Origin: Neobacillus driksii
GTDB lineage: Bacteria; Bacillota; Bacilli; Bacillales; Cytobacillaceae
Reading direction: 5' to 3'
Length of the DNA: 64,000 nt
Assembly: GCF_013409995.1 (NCBI RefSeq)
Contig: NZ_JACCBX010000020.1
Span: 1 to 64,000, forward strand
The position numbers and the translations under genes are program-made. Numbering within the stretch: the stretch's first letter is position 1; each line of letters opens with the position of its first letter. The notes below the pieces were generated by a model. The model was not told the DNA's origin and did not search any database. It saw only the letters and a list, made by a program, of their open reading frames with translations. Below, one piece after another: positions 18,711-27,879 of this stretch.

Positions 18711-18904
18711 TGATAAATAGACGGAGAATTTCCGCTTAATTCGTAATTATTATTAAAAAAGGCTTAAATAGACGGAGACATTCCGCCTATTGGCCTGAAA
18801 AAGCCGCAAATGGGAGACTTTGCTTTGCATAGGCGGAAAAGCTCCGCTTATTTTCCCCGAAACGAGCTCCATTTTGCATTTAACCGGAAAAGCTCCGCTT
18901 ATTT
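18711..18904 (+). repeat. 194-bp dispersed intergenic repeat, copy 1
   Basis: This stretch contains four short CGGA...TCCGC units, at about 18721, 18772, 18832 and 18884. Each can fold as a mini hairpin and is followed by TTA/CTATT. A second copy with the same order, spacing and connecting text (for example AAACGAGCTCCAT) is at 57608-57802 in the same orientation. There is no coding potential. It occupies most of the 18467-19034 intergenic gap, which otherwise holds two terminators. Confidence 0.85.
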
Positions 18905-18953
18905 TAACTTTTACTTGTCACTAGATTACTGACAGGACATCTTATTTTCCTAA

Positions 18954-18990
18954 TAAAGAAGCTCGCCAATTCTATGGCGAGTTTCTTTAT
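18954..18990 (-). terminator. Terminator after phoX
   Basis: AAAGAAACTCGCCA pairs with TGGCGAGCTTCTTT and the flanks are T-rich on both strands. It lies 45 bases beyond the phoX stop codon and may be bidirectional. Confidence 0.75.
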
Positions 18991-19034
18991 TTGATCTCTG
19001 TTTTTTTGGTATTTTTAAGTTGTTTATTACTAAA

Positions 19035-20465
19035 TTATAACTTTACGCCATGACGCTCAAATGCTGCAGCTTCAAGTACGGACATACCTTGCGCCTCTGC
19101 AGCCTTAGCCACTTTTTCCGAAACTTGCGGTGCAAGATTGGCAGGAGCAGCGTAGGACATTTCTCTTGCGCGCGCTGAGTTTCTGCGTTGGAATGGTCCC
19201 CAGATAGCAAAGGTTTGGCCTGGACTTTGAATATTAACAAAAAGCGTGTTTCCATCAGGGGAGAAGGTTGGTCCTGCCAATTCAGAATCACTTAAACGGT
19301 TGGCGGCAAAAGGATAGACTTTGCCTTCTGGGGTGATTCCCATAAGTCGATCTTGACCTGAACCATCTTCTGCATACCAAAGGTCTCCCCATGGAGTCAT
19401 ACAGATATTATCTGGATATTCCATTTCTCGTGCATCATTTCCCTCATAGAAAAGCTCCAATGTATTAGTATGAGGTATGTAACGGTAAACGCGGCCGAGT
19501 TTTTTGTCTCCGGCAGAGGTATCATCAAACCAGAAAACACCCTCTTGGAAGAACGCTCCCTCAAGTCTTGAGAATTTAATGCAGTTTTGTTCAGCTGCTT
19601 CCTCACGGCACAAATGAGGATCTACTTTCTTCCAAACAATTTTAAATGTTTGTCCTGTTTTGAAAGTGCTTGCTGCTGGATCAGTTACCGCTTCAATCGC
19701 AGCTGCATACAGCGTGCCGCCTTCTTGTAACGCGCCAGGCTTTTGACTCGTGTTATTAGGAATAAAGCGGTAAAGGTAGCTTGGGCTCGCATCTTCTGTC
19801 AAGTATACATATCCTGTAGAAGGGTCAATTGCACAGGCTTCGTGTGCAAAACGGCCCATCTCCTTGATTGGAGTTTTGGACATATCGTTTTCTGGCTGCT
19901 GTGGATCTACTTCGAATACATATCCGTGTCCCGTAGAACGGTTTTCTTCACAAGTCAGCCAAGTGCCCCAAGGTGTTGCACCACCAGCACAATTTCGGAT
20001 TGTTCCTGAAGAGGTTACATATTCTTTAATAACTTCGCGATTAGCTCCTACAACTAGAGCCGTTGTACCGCCTTGTGCATTTGCATCATAAGGATTACTT
20101 CCAAATGCTGGACCTGCCCCTAATTCATGATTACGAACAAGGATGGTCGTATTGCTTGGACCTTCAAAAGCTGCCATTCCATCAAAAGCCCCCGGGATTA
20201 CTGACCCGTTTGACATTAGCTCGCCTTCTTTAGAGATTATTTTGTAATGAAAACCGTTTGGAAGGTCGAGTATTCCGTTCGGATCCGGTACCAAAGGACC
20301 GTAACCGCCAAATCCGCTAGTCGGATTATTCGTCGTATCCGCAAATGCTTTTGAACCAAGTGCTAATACCCCTGTTGATCCTAATGTGAGGGCAAGTGTA
20401 CCCATTCCTCCCGCTTTTAAAAAGTCTCTTCTGTTCAAGCTGTTTTTAGAAGTTTCATTATTCAC
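19035..20465 (-). CDS. phoX: PhoX-family alkaline phosphatase (DUF839), Tat-exported
   Basis: This 476-residue secreted protein starts with a twin-arginine signal (NRRDFLKAG, followed by a hydrophobic stretch to about residue 42). The mature part matches the PhoX/DUF839 beta-propeller family: GPLVPDPNGILDLP near the front, then RNHELG, NCAGGATPWGTWLTCEEN, and YPDNICMTPWGDLWYAEDG. PhoX enzymes hydrolyse phosphomonoesters with Ca and Fe cofactors to scavenge phosphate outside the cell. A Pho-box-like array lies upstream. It is monocistronic, with terminators on both sides. Confidence 0.88.
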   Translation of the reverse strand: MNNETSKNSLNRRDFLKAGGMGTLALTLGSTGVLALGSKAFADTTNNPTSGFGGYGPLVPDPNGILDLPNGFHYKIISKEGELMSNGSVIPGAFDGMAAFEGPSNTTILVRNHELGAGPAFGSNPYDANAQGGTTALVVGANREVIKEYVTSSGTIRNCAGGATPWGTWLTCEENRSTGHGYVFEVDPQQPENDMSKTPIKEMGRFAHEACAIDPSTGYVYLTEDASPSYLYRFIPNNTSQKPGALQEGGTLYAAAIEAVTDPAASTFKTGQTFKIVWKKVDPHLCREEAAEQNCIKFSRLEGAFFQEGVFWFDDTSAGDKKLGRVYRYIPHTNTLELFYEGNDAREMEYPDNICMTPWGDLWYAEDGSGQDRLMGITPEGKVYPFAANRLSDSELAGPTFSPDGNTLFVNIQSPGQTFAIWGPFQRRNSARAREMSYAAPANLAPQVSEKVAKAAEAQGMSVLEAAAFERHGVKL

Positions 20466-20542
20466 AGACTATCTCTCCTCAACTATTAATTATGAATCTA
20501 GTAATAGATTAAATTAATAGTTTTAAGGGAAAATAGGATTTT

Positions 20543-20580
20543 TGTAAAAATTCAGTAAATTAATGATAAGGAATTGTAAA
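20543..20580 (-). promoter_or_regulatory. Pho-box-like direct repeats upstream of phoX
   Basis: On the minus strand TTTACA, TTATCA, TTTACT and TTTACA occur at roughly 11-base intervals (starts at offsets 1, 12, 22 and 33). The PhoP consensus is TT(A/C/T)A(C/T)A every 11 bases, so two units match fully and two have one mismatch. This supports phosphate-starvation control. Confidence 0.55.
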
Positions 20581-20649
20581 TAGGTCTTATCTCCAAGAGA
20601 AGAGTATTATGAAAAAATCATAATCCTAAATAACCAATAATAAGAAAAT

Positions 20650-20679
20650 GACTACAACCTTCTTAATAAGGAAGTAGTC
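20650..20679 (-). terminator. Terminator after the amidohydrolase gene
   Basis: GACTACTTCC pairs with GGTTGTAGTC around a TTATTAAGAA loop, followed by ATTTTCTT on the minus strand. It ends the ade-amidohydrolase unit. Confidence 0.65.
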
Positions 20680-20693
20680 ATATTTAATTACCT

Positions 20694-22025
20694 CTATTTT
20701 TCCGACAATGCTTTTAATGCCTTTGCTTTAAATCCGCATTGCTCCATGGCTTCAGCAAGCTCTTCTCTTAATTGAACTTCATCATAATCCACTAATTTTT
20801 TCCCCGCAACCACTTGCTTCCCAGCGATAAACACGTCTCTAACATTACCAGCATTAGCCGAGTACACTAGTGCAGAATAAGGATCAAAAATAGGAAACAT
20901 ATTGACTGAATCGGTTTCAACTAGGATGAAATCTGCTTGTTTCCCTGCCTCAATAGAGCCAATTTGCTTCTCCATACCTATAACTTTCGCTCCTCCGCAT
21001 GTGGCTAACTTTACAATTTCTTCAGCTGGAAAGGCGCTGCGATCCTGTAAAAACGTTTTATGAAAATTGGCAAACAATCGCATTTGGCTGAATAAGTCCA
21101 AGGTATTCCCGCTGCTTGGCCCATCTGTTCCCAGCCCAACTGTTACACCAGCAGCTAATAAATCCCGAACACGGGCTACCCCTTTAGCAGATTTAGTATT
21201 AGCACCGATACAATGCGCAACCTTTACATCATACTTCTTCAACACCTCAATATCATGGTCTGACAAATGAATACAGTGGGCAGCAATTAGCCTTGGACTT
21301 AATACGCCAATCTCCTCTAAAAATTCAATCGGAGTTTGATTGTATTCTATACGATACTTTTCCATTTCAAAGTCCATTTCACTAACATGCATCATCCATG
21401 GCACATCGTACTTTCGAGACAAAGCGTCGGCCTGCTGGAGGACTTCCATTGTATTAGAATAGGGGGCATGTGGTGCTACTGAGGCTTGAATTCTACTATT
21501 CCCTTGCCATTTCGGTAGAAAACGTTGAGCATACTGTAAACCACCCATTGGCTCTGGCACATCAACGGTTACTGTGTCTATGACTGTTTCTGCTAAGATA
21601 CTGCGGCTATGCATTTCTTCTGCAGCCTCTGCCAACTGTTGTTCAAAATAATACATATCAAAGAATGTCGTCACACCGGCAAGCTGCATTTCAGCAATGG
21701 CATATTTTGCGCTCGTGTATGCCAGCTGTTCATTCATACATTCATTTTCTAACGGAAATAAAAAGCGATGTAAACGGTCTGGATAGTCATCCCCTAATGA
21801 ACGAAACGGAATCATGCCAATATGTGTATGTGTATTGACCATGCCAGGTAACAAAATTGCCCCTTTGGCATCAATGCATTGGTCATAGGTGATGTCCTTT
21901 GGCAGTGAATCCATCGCGCCAACATCTAAAATTTTCTCGCCATCCACCAATATATAGCCGTTCGGAAACTGCTCCATCTGTTCATTGATTGTTAATATCC
22001 AGGCATTTTTAAACACTATTTTCAA
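20694..22025 (-). CDS. Amidohydrolase, MTA/SAH deaminase-like (SsnA/Atz group)
   Basis: This 443-residue cytoplasmic metal-dependent hydrolase has the amidohydrolase ligands in order: HTHIG near 65, His in WMMHVSEMDFE, His in AAHCIHLSDHD, and Asp in GLGTDGPSSGN. The overall layout fits 5'-methylthioadenosine/S-adenosylhomocysteine deaminase-like enzymes, which deaminate adenine- or guanine-type rings; 8-oxoguanine or guanine deaminase activity is also possible. It starts at TTG overlapping the ade stop (TTGA), so translation is coupled to ade. The neighbourhood points to purine salvage. Confidence 0.82.
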   Translation of the reverse strand: MKIVFKNAWILTINEQMEQFPNGYILVDGEKILDVGAMDSLPKDITYDQCIDAKGAILLPGMVNTHTHIGMIPFRSLGDDYPDRLHRFLFPLENECMNEQLAYTSAKYAIAEMQLAGVTTFFDMYYFEQQLAEAAEEMHSRSILAETVIDTVTVDVPEPMGGLQYAQRFLPKWQGNSRIQASVAPHAPYSNTMEVLQQADALSRKYDVPWMMHVSEMDFEMEKYRIEYNQTPIEFLEEIGVLSPRLIAAHCIHLSDHDIEVLKKYDVKVAHCIGANTKSAKGVARVRDLLAAGVTVGLGTDGPSSGNTLDLFSQMRLFANFHKTFLQDRSAFPAEEIVKLATCGGAKVIGMEKQIGSIEAGKQADFILVETDSVNMFPIFDPYSALVYSANAGNVRDVFIAGKQVVAGKKLVDYDEVQLREELAEAMEQCGFKAKALKALSEK

Positions 22026-23734
22026 AGTTGTTCACCCTCAATTAGCGGGATCATCATTTGAGACCGCACATTCATCATCCCTTTGTCTGTAATTTTGATA
22101 ACAGGTGAAACCGGCAGAGATAATGTCGAGAAGGACATAATTTCATTGCTGTTGCGGTAGCCTAACCTACTCATCGCTTGACGAACTTCCATTAATTGCG
22201 CACCTAGTTCTTGTATTGGTGCGTCACTGATAATACCGCCCACTGGCAATGGGCAAACTGCTTGAACATCCCCGCCTTGTACCACAACATAACCACCTTG
22301 CATATCCAATAATTGTTTTTGTGCAGCTATTATATCTTCCAAGCTTGTTCCCATTACCATCAAATTATGATGATCATGAGCCCATGTAGTGGCGACAGCT
22401 CCTTTTTCATATAGAGCTTTATCAACAAATCCGTAGGCAATGCCACCTGTTTTCCCATATCGTTCCATCACAACAATTAAGGCTAACCCGCTACTCTCCC
22501 AATCTAAAAATCCATCTGCGACCCTAACTTCTTGCTGTACATGTTCAGTAAACGTACCGACTTCCGAAATTTTAATTACGTTGACTACAGCCTTTTCAGA
22601 AACCTTCACCTTAAAACGTAAATCCTCTGCCGTTAATGCCCTGCAATTCAAAGAATGATAGAAGTGTTCTGGAAAATTAGGTTTCACAGCTGGATACTTG
22701 ATTTCATCTCCTTGTGTATAGACTAATTTCCCATCCTTATAAACCGCCCCAATTTCAAAGCTTTCAACATCATTCAGCAAGAGAAAATCAGCTTTAAAGC
22801 CCGGAACAATCGCACCTCGGTCCTGAAATCCCATTCTTCTTGCAGGCGTATAAGTAGCGCAATAGATAGCCTGTTCTGCTGGCATTCCGGAGAAAATAGC
22901 CAATCGAACGTTGGCATCCAAATGTCCTTCCAACAGGTCGTCCGCCATCACATCATCCGTAATGATGGCCATATATTCATAGAAATCATTTTCAACAACA
23001 ACGCTGATGTTTTCAGGGGTAATTGATTTCTTTTGAAATTCTAAAAACATTCCATTGGTGATTTTCTCATAAATGGATTCGGGCGATTGATGGGTATGAT
23101 CAGCCGTTATACCTGCATATAAGAACTTTGATAATTCTAATCCTGACACCCGCGGAACATGCCCTTCTAAAGGCATAAGCGGCCTTTCCGCTTGAACTGC
23201 ACCTAAAATCTGCCGAATCAAAGAATCGGGTTCATTAACAATGCCATTAAAGTTCATCGCTTCCCCTAGTGCCATTACTTTCGGATGCTTCAAGAGCTGT
23301 TTCACTTCTTCAACACCGATAAAACCGCCAATTGTTTCTAATTCTGGTGTCGTCGAAGGAACAGAGGAAGGGATCGCATAGAAAATATCCATGGCACTTG
23401 GCTGGGAAAAGAACGCCTCCAGCCCCTCCATACCAAACACATTCGCAATTTCATGGGCATCTGCGATAACCGTTGTTACTCCGTGGGTTAACACTGCTTC
23501 TGAAAAAATAGAAGGGGAAGTCATTGAACTTTCAATATGCATGTGAATATCCATTAAGCCAGGAATCAAATACTGATTTTTCGCGTCAACTACTTCCGCT
23601 GCCTGACAATCATCTATTTCGTCCGCCGTTATATAGTAAAATTTATCCTTAACAATAAATATATTTTTCTTTTCAAACCTTTTGGAAAAAGTATTAAAAA
23701 CTTGAGCATTTACAATTGCTAGATCGACTTTCAT
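22022..23734 (-). CDS. ade: Adenine deaminase
   Basis: This 570-residue enzyme converts adenine to hypoxanthine and ammonia. It shows DIHMHIESSMTSP metal ligands, VIADAHEIANVFG, the EGHVP motif, a DDVMADDL segment and the C-terminal ade-specific domain with TTWAHDHHNLMVMG. Length and domain order fit AdeC of Bacillus. A GGGGGAA ribosome binding site precedes the ATG. It is downstream of an ABC transporter with a terminator-like hairpin in between, and it is coupled to the next amidohydrolase gene. Hypoxanthine so formed would enter the same salvage pool that PbuG feeds. Confidence 0.93.
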   Translation of the reverse strand: MKVDLAIVNAQVFNTFSKRFEKKNIFIVKDKFYYITADEIDDCQAAEVVDAKNQYLIPGLMDIHMHIESSMTSPSIFSEAVLTHGVTTVIADAHEIANVFGMEGLEAFFSQPSAMDIFYAIPSSVPSTTPELETIGGFIGVEEVKQLLKHPKVMALGEAMNFNGIVNEPDSLIRQILGAVQAERPLMPLEGHVPRVSGLELSKFLYAGITADHTHQSPESIYEKITNGMFLEFQKKSITPENISVVVENDFYEYMAIITDDVMADDLLEGHLDANVRLAIFSGMPAEQAIYCATYTPARRMGFQDRGAIVPGFKADFLLLNDVESFEIGAVYKDGKLVYTQGDEIKYPAVKPNFPEHFYHSLNCRALTAEDLRFKVKVSEKAVVNVIKISEVGTFTEHVQQEVRVADGFLDWESSGLALIVVMERYGKTGGIAYGFVDKALYEKGAVATTWAHDHHNLMVMGTSLEDIIAAQKQLLDMQGGYVVVQGGDVQAVCPLPVGGIISDAPIQELGAQLMEVRQAMSRLGYRNSNEIMSFSTLSLPVSPVIKITDKGMMNVRSQMMIPLIEGEQL

Positions 23735-23771
23735 TTATATTCCCCCGCCCTCTGATTCCTTTATAAAAGAG

Positions 23772-23805
23772 AAAAAGGCCAAGAATTATCCTTAGCCCTT
23801 CTCCT
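23772..23805 (-). terminator. Terminator or attenuator between the binding-protein gene and ade
   Basis: GGGCTAAG pairs with CTTGGCC around GATAATT and is followed by TTTTTCTC on the minus strand. It probably lowers transcription into ade, or separates two units. Confidence 0.7.
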
Positions 23806-23816
23806 TACTATCGTTT

Positions 23817-24875
23817 CTATTTATTCAAAATTCGATTCCATTGATTAATCCAAGATTCAAGGTTTTTATTTACGAATAATGAATCCACTTTGTTTGTACG
23901 TTCTGCCACATCACCATACGTTTTATTTTTAGCCGTTTCTTCGTCTAGTACTACATTTTTATTAGTTGGAGCTTCATTTAGAGACACAGCTGTTTTTTCT
24001 TGAACTTCCTGGCTTAATCTCCAATCGATATACTTATAGGCCAAGTCCTTATTTTTAGAGTTTTTGTTGATGTTGATCGTGTTAAAGTTTGCATAGGTTC
24101 CAGATTCCGGAACAACATAGGCTACATCTGGATTGGATTCTGTAATAATCGGAACAGCAAAGTCACCGACAACAGCAGCTGCAATTTCTCCTGATTGGAA
24201 CATGTTGGCTAAATCAGAAGATTTGCTATACGTTTTTACAACGTTTGGAGCTAAATCAGTGATTCCTTCAAATGCTGCTTTTCCATTATCCGTTGTAAGG
24301 TCAACAGTTTCGTGACCGCTTGCTACATATAGCATCGCTGGACCAAATGTAGTAGTAATGTCAGGAATTGAGATTTTCCCTTTTAAAGAAGAATCCCATA
24401 GATCATTCCATTCCTTAATTTCTTTACCTGCCGTCTGTTTATTATAGACAATCCCGATACTGTTCAGCGTGTAGGCTGGTCCAGAACCATCTGCAGCTAA
24501 TTCTTTTGCACTATCGATTAAGTTGTCCATATTTGGAGCCTTTGAGCTGTCGATTTTTTCAAATAAATCTGCTGATACACCATCAGCCGCATTTGATTGC
24601 GACAATTCAATTACATCAACCGTTGAGTTTGGATTGCTTTTCAATTTTGTCAAACGCTCAGAGCTTGTACCAGTTTCTAACACAATGTCTACATTGTATT
24701 TTTCTTCGAATGGTTTGAAAACATCTTCTTGCATTTTATCTTCTTCCAAACCAAAAGTGGAGATGACCAATGTCTGTTTTTCCTTACTCGCATCTTTGTC
24801 GCCGCCGCCTCCGCATGCAGCCAGTATACCAGCAGATACTAAAGTTAAACTTACTAAACCTAATTTCTTTTTCAT
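23817..24875 (-). CDS. ABC transporter substrate-binding lipoprotein (spermidine/putrescine PotD type)
   Basis: This 352-residue lipoprotein has a signal peptide with the lipobox LAAC (Cys about 21) followed by a Gly/Asp/Lys-rich linker. The mature part is a type II periplasmic-binding fold of the PotD/PotF group (family SBP_bac). It is the last gene of a permease-permease-ATPase-binding protein cluster. The ligand cannot be read from sequence. The adjacent deaminases and the PurR-box pair upstream of the cluster suggest a purine or nucleoside rather than a polyamine. Confidence 0.85.
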   Translation of the reverse strand: MKKKLGLVSLTLVSAGILAACGGGGDKDASKEKQTLVISTFGLEEDKMQEDVFKPFEEKYNVDIVLETGTSSERLTKLKSNPNSTVDVIELSQSNAADGVSADLFEKIDSSKAPNMDNLIDSAKELAADGSGPAYTLNSIGIVYNKQTAGKEIKEWNDLWDSSLKGKISIPDITTTFGPAMLYVASGHETVDLTTDNGKAAFEGITDLAPNVVKTYSKSSDLANMFQSGEIAAAVVGDFAVPIITESNPDVAYVVPESGTYANFNTININKNSKNKDLAYKYIDWRLSQEVQEKTAVSLNEAPTNKNVVLDEETAKNKTYGDVAERTNKVDSLFVNKNLESWINQWNRILNK

Positions 24876-24901
24876 TTTGTTCTCCCCTTTTCTTGGATGT
24901 T

Positions 24902-25942
24902 TTAAACTATGATTAGTTTGTGAGATGGCATGGATAATGTAACTTCGTCTCCAACTTGATAGACCACATCATCTGTTTTATTTGCGAGTAATTTTCCAAT
25001 AGGTGTTTCGACTTCATATTGGTAGGACTTGCCAAGGAACGTACGAACTTTTATAATCCCTGACACCATATTATTTTCAGTTTGTTTACTATTTCTTGTT
25101 ATCTCGATATCATCCGGACGAATGGTTCCCGTATGCTTTCCTGGCTCCCAATCACGAGTACTATGGAAAACTGTTCCATCAATAGCTTTATAGTTCCATT
25201 CTTCTGTTGGTGTTAATTCAAAGAAGTTCTCAAACCCGATAAAACGGGCCACGAACTCCGTTTTTGGATTATTATAAATTTCTTCAGGTGTGTCGAACTG
25301 TTCGATTACGCCTTTATTCATAACAGCAACTCTGTCTGAAATCGAGAAACATTCCTCTTGATCATGCGTTACAAACACGGATGTAATGCCTAATTGCCTT
25401 TGGATCCGTTTAATTTCGATACGCATTGCCAAGCGTAATTTTGCATCTAAGTTGCTTAATGGTTCATCTAATAATAATAATTTTGGTTCGATGACTAAGG
25501 CGCGCGCTAAAGCTACACGTTGTCTCTGTCCGCCTGAAAGTTGTTTGGGATAGCGGTCCCCCAGCTCTTCTAAGCCTGTAATCGCTAAAATATCTTTTAC
25601 CTTTTTTTCTATGGAATTCTTTTTTTCCTTGCGTAGTTTTAAGCCGAACGCCACATTTTCCTTAATCGTTAGATGTGGAAACAATGCATAGCTTTGGAAT
25701 ACCATTCCAAATTCACGTTTATGAACGGGCACCTTTGTTAGGTTTTGTGTGTCAACAAGAAACTCACCATCATTAGGCTCAATTAAGCCGGCAATAACAC
25801 GTAAAGTGGTTGTTTTCCCGCAGCCTGATGGTCCTAACAAGGAAACCAATTCGCCCTTTTCAATTGATAGATTTAAATCTTTTAAAATATTGGCTTTGTT
25901 GTCATAACTCACACGAATATCTTTTAGTTCTACATAGGACAT
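24902..25942 (-). CDS. ABC transporter ATP-binding protein (PotA type)
   Basis: This 346-residue cytoplasmic ATPase has Walker A GPSGCGKTT, signature LSGGQRQRVALARAL, Walker B LLLLDEPLSNLD and the switch His in VFVTHDQEE. The C-terminal TOBE-type domain (about 270-346) is usual for PotA and other importers with a regulatory domain. It couples ATP hydrolysis to the two permeases encoded just upstream. Confidence 0.92.
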   Translation of the reverse strand: MSYVELKDIRVSYDNKANILKDLNLSIEKGELVSLLGPSGCGKTTTLRVIAGLIEPNDGEFLVDTQNLTKVPVHKREFGMVFQSYALFPHLTIKENVAFGLKLRKEKKNSIEKKVKDILAITGLEELGDRYPKQLSGGQRQRVALARALVIEPKLLLLDEPLSNLDAKLRLAMRIEIKRIQRQLGITSVFVTHDQEECFSISDRVAVMNKGVIEQFDTPEEIYNNPKTEFVARFIGFENFFELTPTEEWNYKAIDGTVFHSTRDWEPGKHTGTIRPDDIEITRNSKQTENNMVSGIIKVRTFLGKSYQYEVETPIGKLLANKTDDVVYQVGDEVTLSMPSHKLIIV

Positions 25943-25984
25943 AATGCTGTTTTACCCCCTTCGATGTTAACATCCTGGTTGTTC

Positions 25985-26764
25985 CTATGAAATACTTGCT
26001 AACCCTAGCGTCTTCTCAATAACATACATAAGGACAATCGTACCAAGCATTAAAATAACTGATAAAGCAGATACAGATGGATCATAGTTGTATTCGATAT
26101 AATTCATTAAGCTAGTTGGCAGCATTGTTACACCTGGTCCTGATAAGAACTGAGATACAGGTATATTGTTGAAGGAATTAATGAATGCCAACATGAAGGA
26201 AGCAAAAATTCCAGAAGTAATGTTCGGTAATACCACTTTTATAAAAGCTTGTAATTTTGTGCACCCTAACGTCCACGAAACTTCTTCAATTGAAAAATCA
26301 AGCTGTTCAATTGTTGAACCAACCACTCGGATAACGTAAGGCAGGCAAATCAAGAAATGACCTAAAAATAATCCTTGGATGATAGGAAATTGAAACTTAA
26401 TGACTATAAATTGATACATAGCATATCCAACAACCAAGCCAGGTACAATGGTTGGAGAAAGGAAAAAACTCTTAATCCAATTTCGTCCAAACACCTTGTG
26501 ACGTGCCAAAGAATAAGCAGCTGGAACACCAATAATTAATGCCAAGAGAGTCGCAAAAAATGCTACTTGCAGACTAAGAAAGAAGCTGTCCATAAATGCT
26601 TCATTGTCAAATACCTTACTATACCAATCAAGGGTAAAACCTTTAATCGGAAATTGAATAGTAGAGTTTGTTCCAAAAGAGGTCACTATGATAATGAACA
26701 AAGGAACTAACAAAAATGCAAAAACTAGGCCAGCAAAGATTTTTAAACCAATATTTTTACGCAC
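25985..26764 (-). CDS. ABC transporter permease (PotC type)
   Basis: This is a permease of about 259 residues with six predicted helices and the EAA-loop region ASWTLG-type (EEVSWTLGCTKLQAFIKVVLP). I prefer the GTG at 26764, because AGAGGTGAGG precedes it and it gives an 8-base overlap with the upstream permease stop; the open frame reaches 26797. It forms the translocation pore with the neighbouring permease. Confidence 0.88.
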   Translation of the reverse strand: MRKNIGLKIFAGLVFAFLLVPLFIIIVTSFGTNSTIQFPIKGFTLDWYSKVFDNEAFMDSFFLSLQVAFFATLLALIIGVPAAYSLARHKVFGRNWIKSFFLSPTIVPGLVVGYAMYQFIVIKFQFPIIQGLFLGHFLICLPYVIRVVGSTIEQLDFSIEEVSWTLGCTKLQAFIKVVLPNITSGIFASFMLAFINSFNNIPVSQFLSGPGVTMLPTSLMNYIEYNYDPSVSALSVILMLGTIVLMYVIEKTLGLASIS

Positions 26765-27593
26765 TCGCCTCACCTCTTTTATCCATGCGTCCCGCAACCC
26801 AGCTGAATAACTTCATAACAATTAAAGTAGCCACAATCATAATCAAGGCAATGACACTTGCACCTTGCCAGTTTCCTAGTGCAGTTGCATTTTGATATAA
26901 AAAGGTAGCTAACATGATGTTTCGATTTCCGCCTAATAATTGCGGGGTTGTATAAGCAGTCAAACTTCCTGTGAACACTAAAATACTGCCAACAATAATC
27001 CCCGGTACACTTAATGGCAGGATAACCTTCACAAAGGCAATCAAGCGATTGGCACCTAACGTTTCTGCTGCTTCCATAATTTCAGAATCAATGTTCTCTA
27101 AAATTCCCACTAACGTAATCACCATTAATGGCAGGAAGAGATACACAGAGCCAATGACAATGGCGAATTCTGTATAAAGCATCGTAAGCGGCTTAGAAAG
27201 TAAGCCAATATTCATCAAAGCATTATTTAAAATACCGTCTTGTCCCAAGATTGTAATCCACGCAAAACTCCGCACAACCGAATTCGTTAACAACGGAAAC
27301 AATGTGATCGACATTAATAGACCGCGCCATTTTTTCGGACTTTGGGAAATGTAATAGGCAGTCGGAACTCCTAACACTACACAAATCAGTGTTGCAATCA
27401 GTGAAATCTTTATCGTCCGCCAAAAAATACCAAAATTATACTCATCCAAGAAGAATGAAGTGTAATTTGAAAAGGTAAACCCTCCATTAAAGAATGTTGG
27501 GAAAATGGTTGAGATAAGAGGTAACACCAAAAATAAAATCAAGAGAATCAATCCTGGAGCCAAGATGAGATAAGGTACTCTTCGCTGCGTCAT
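26757..27593 (-). CDS. ABC transporter permease (PotB type)
   Basis: This 278-residue permease has six helices and the EAA motif AAETLGANRLIAFVKVILPLS. The ATG at 27593 has GAGG 6 bases upstream, while the longer frame has no start signal. It is the first gene of the transporter-ade cluster, 90-160 bases downstream of a SigA promoter and PurR-box pair. Confidence 0.88.
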   Translation of the reverse strand: MTQRRVPYLILAPGLILLILFLVLPLISTIFPTFFNGGFTFSNYTSFFLDEYNFGIFWRTIKISLIATLICVVLGVPTAYYISQSPKKWRGLLMSITLFPLLTNSVVRSFAWITILGQDGILNNALMNIGLLSKPLTMLYTEFAIVIGSVYLFLPLMVITLVGILENIDSEIMEAAETLGANRLIAFVKVILPLSVPGIIVGSILVFTGSLTAYTTPQLLGGNRNIMLATFLYQNATALGNWQGASVIALIMIVATLIVMKLFSWVAGRMDKRGEASA

Positions 27594-27684
27594 ATCTGGC
27601 CTCACTTTCCAATATAAAAAAGTATTATTGATGGTGATTAGCACCATCCTGGATTCTGTTTTATTTATCTCTTACACCTTTACG

Positions 27685-27713
27685 ATTATAAAGAATAAAA
27701 GACTATTTGGCAA
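27685..27713 (-). promoter_or_regulatory. Promoter of the ABC transporter-ade cluster
   Basis: On the minus strand there is TTGCCA (27708-27713), a 17-base spacer and a perfect TATAAT (27685-27690). Confidence 0.75.
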
Positions 27714-27722
27714 CCAAAAAAG

Positions 27723-27756
27723 CGAATATTATTTTTGGTTTATAAATTAATGTTCG
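27723..27756 (-). promoter_or_regulatory. Inverted pair of PurR boxes
   Basis: On the minus strand CGAACATTA (27748-27756, preceded by CA as in the B. subtilis pur operon box) and inverted TAATATTCG (27723-27731) are separated by 16 bases. They lie just upstream of the -35 box. This is the geometry bound by Bacillus PurR, which represses when PRPP is low. Confidence 0.7.
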
Positions 27757-27832
27757 TGAATTGATGAATAAATTTCATTTAACACCAATTTCCGATTACA
27801 CATAATCCGTCTTCACGAATGTTTGCGCAAAA

Positions 27833-27871
27833 AAAAGACTGTGAATGATAGTCTCATCATTCACAGTCTTA
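27833..27871 (-). terminator. Terminator at the end of the T7SS operon
   Basis: AAGACTGTGAATGATGAGAC-type stem pairs with its perfect complement AGTCTT side and is followed by eight T residues on the minus strand. It lies 9 bases after the stop of the Ig-repeat gene. Confidence 0.9.
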
Positions 27872-27879
27872 CGATCACT

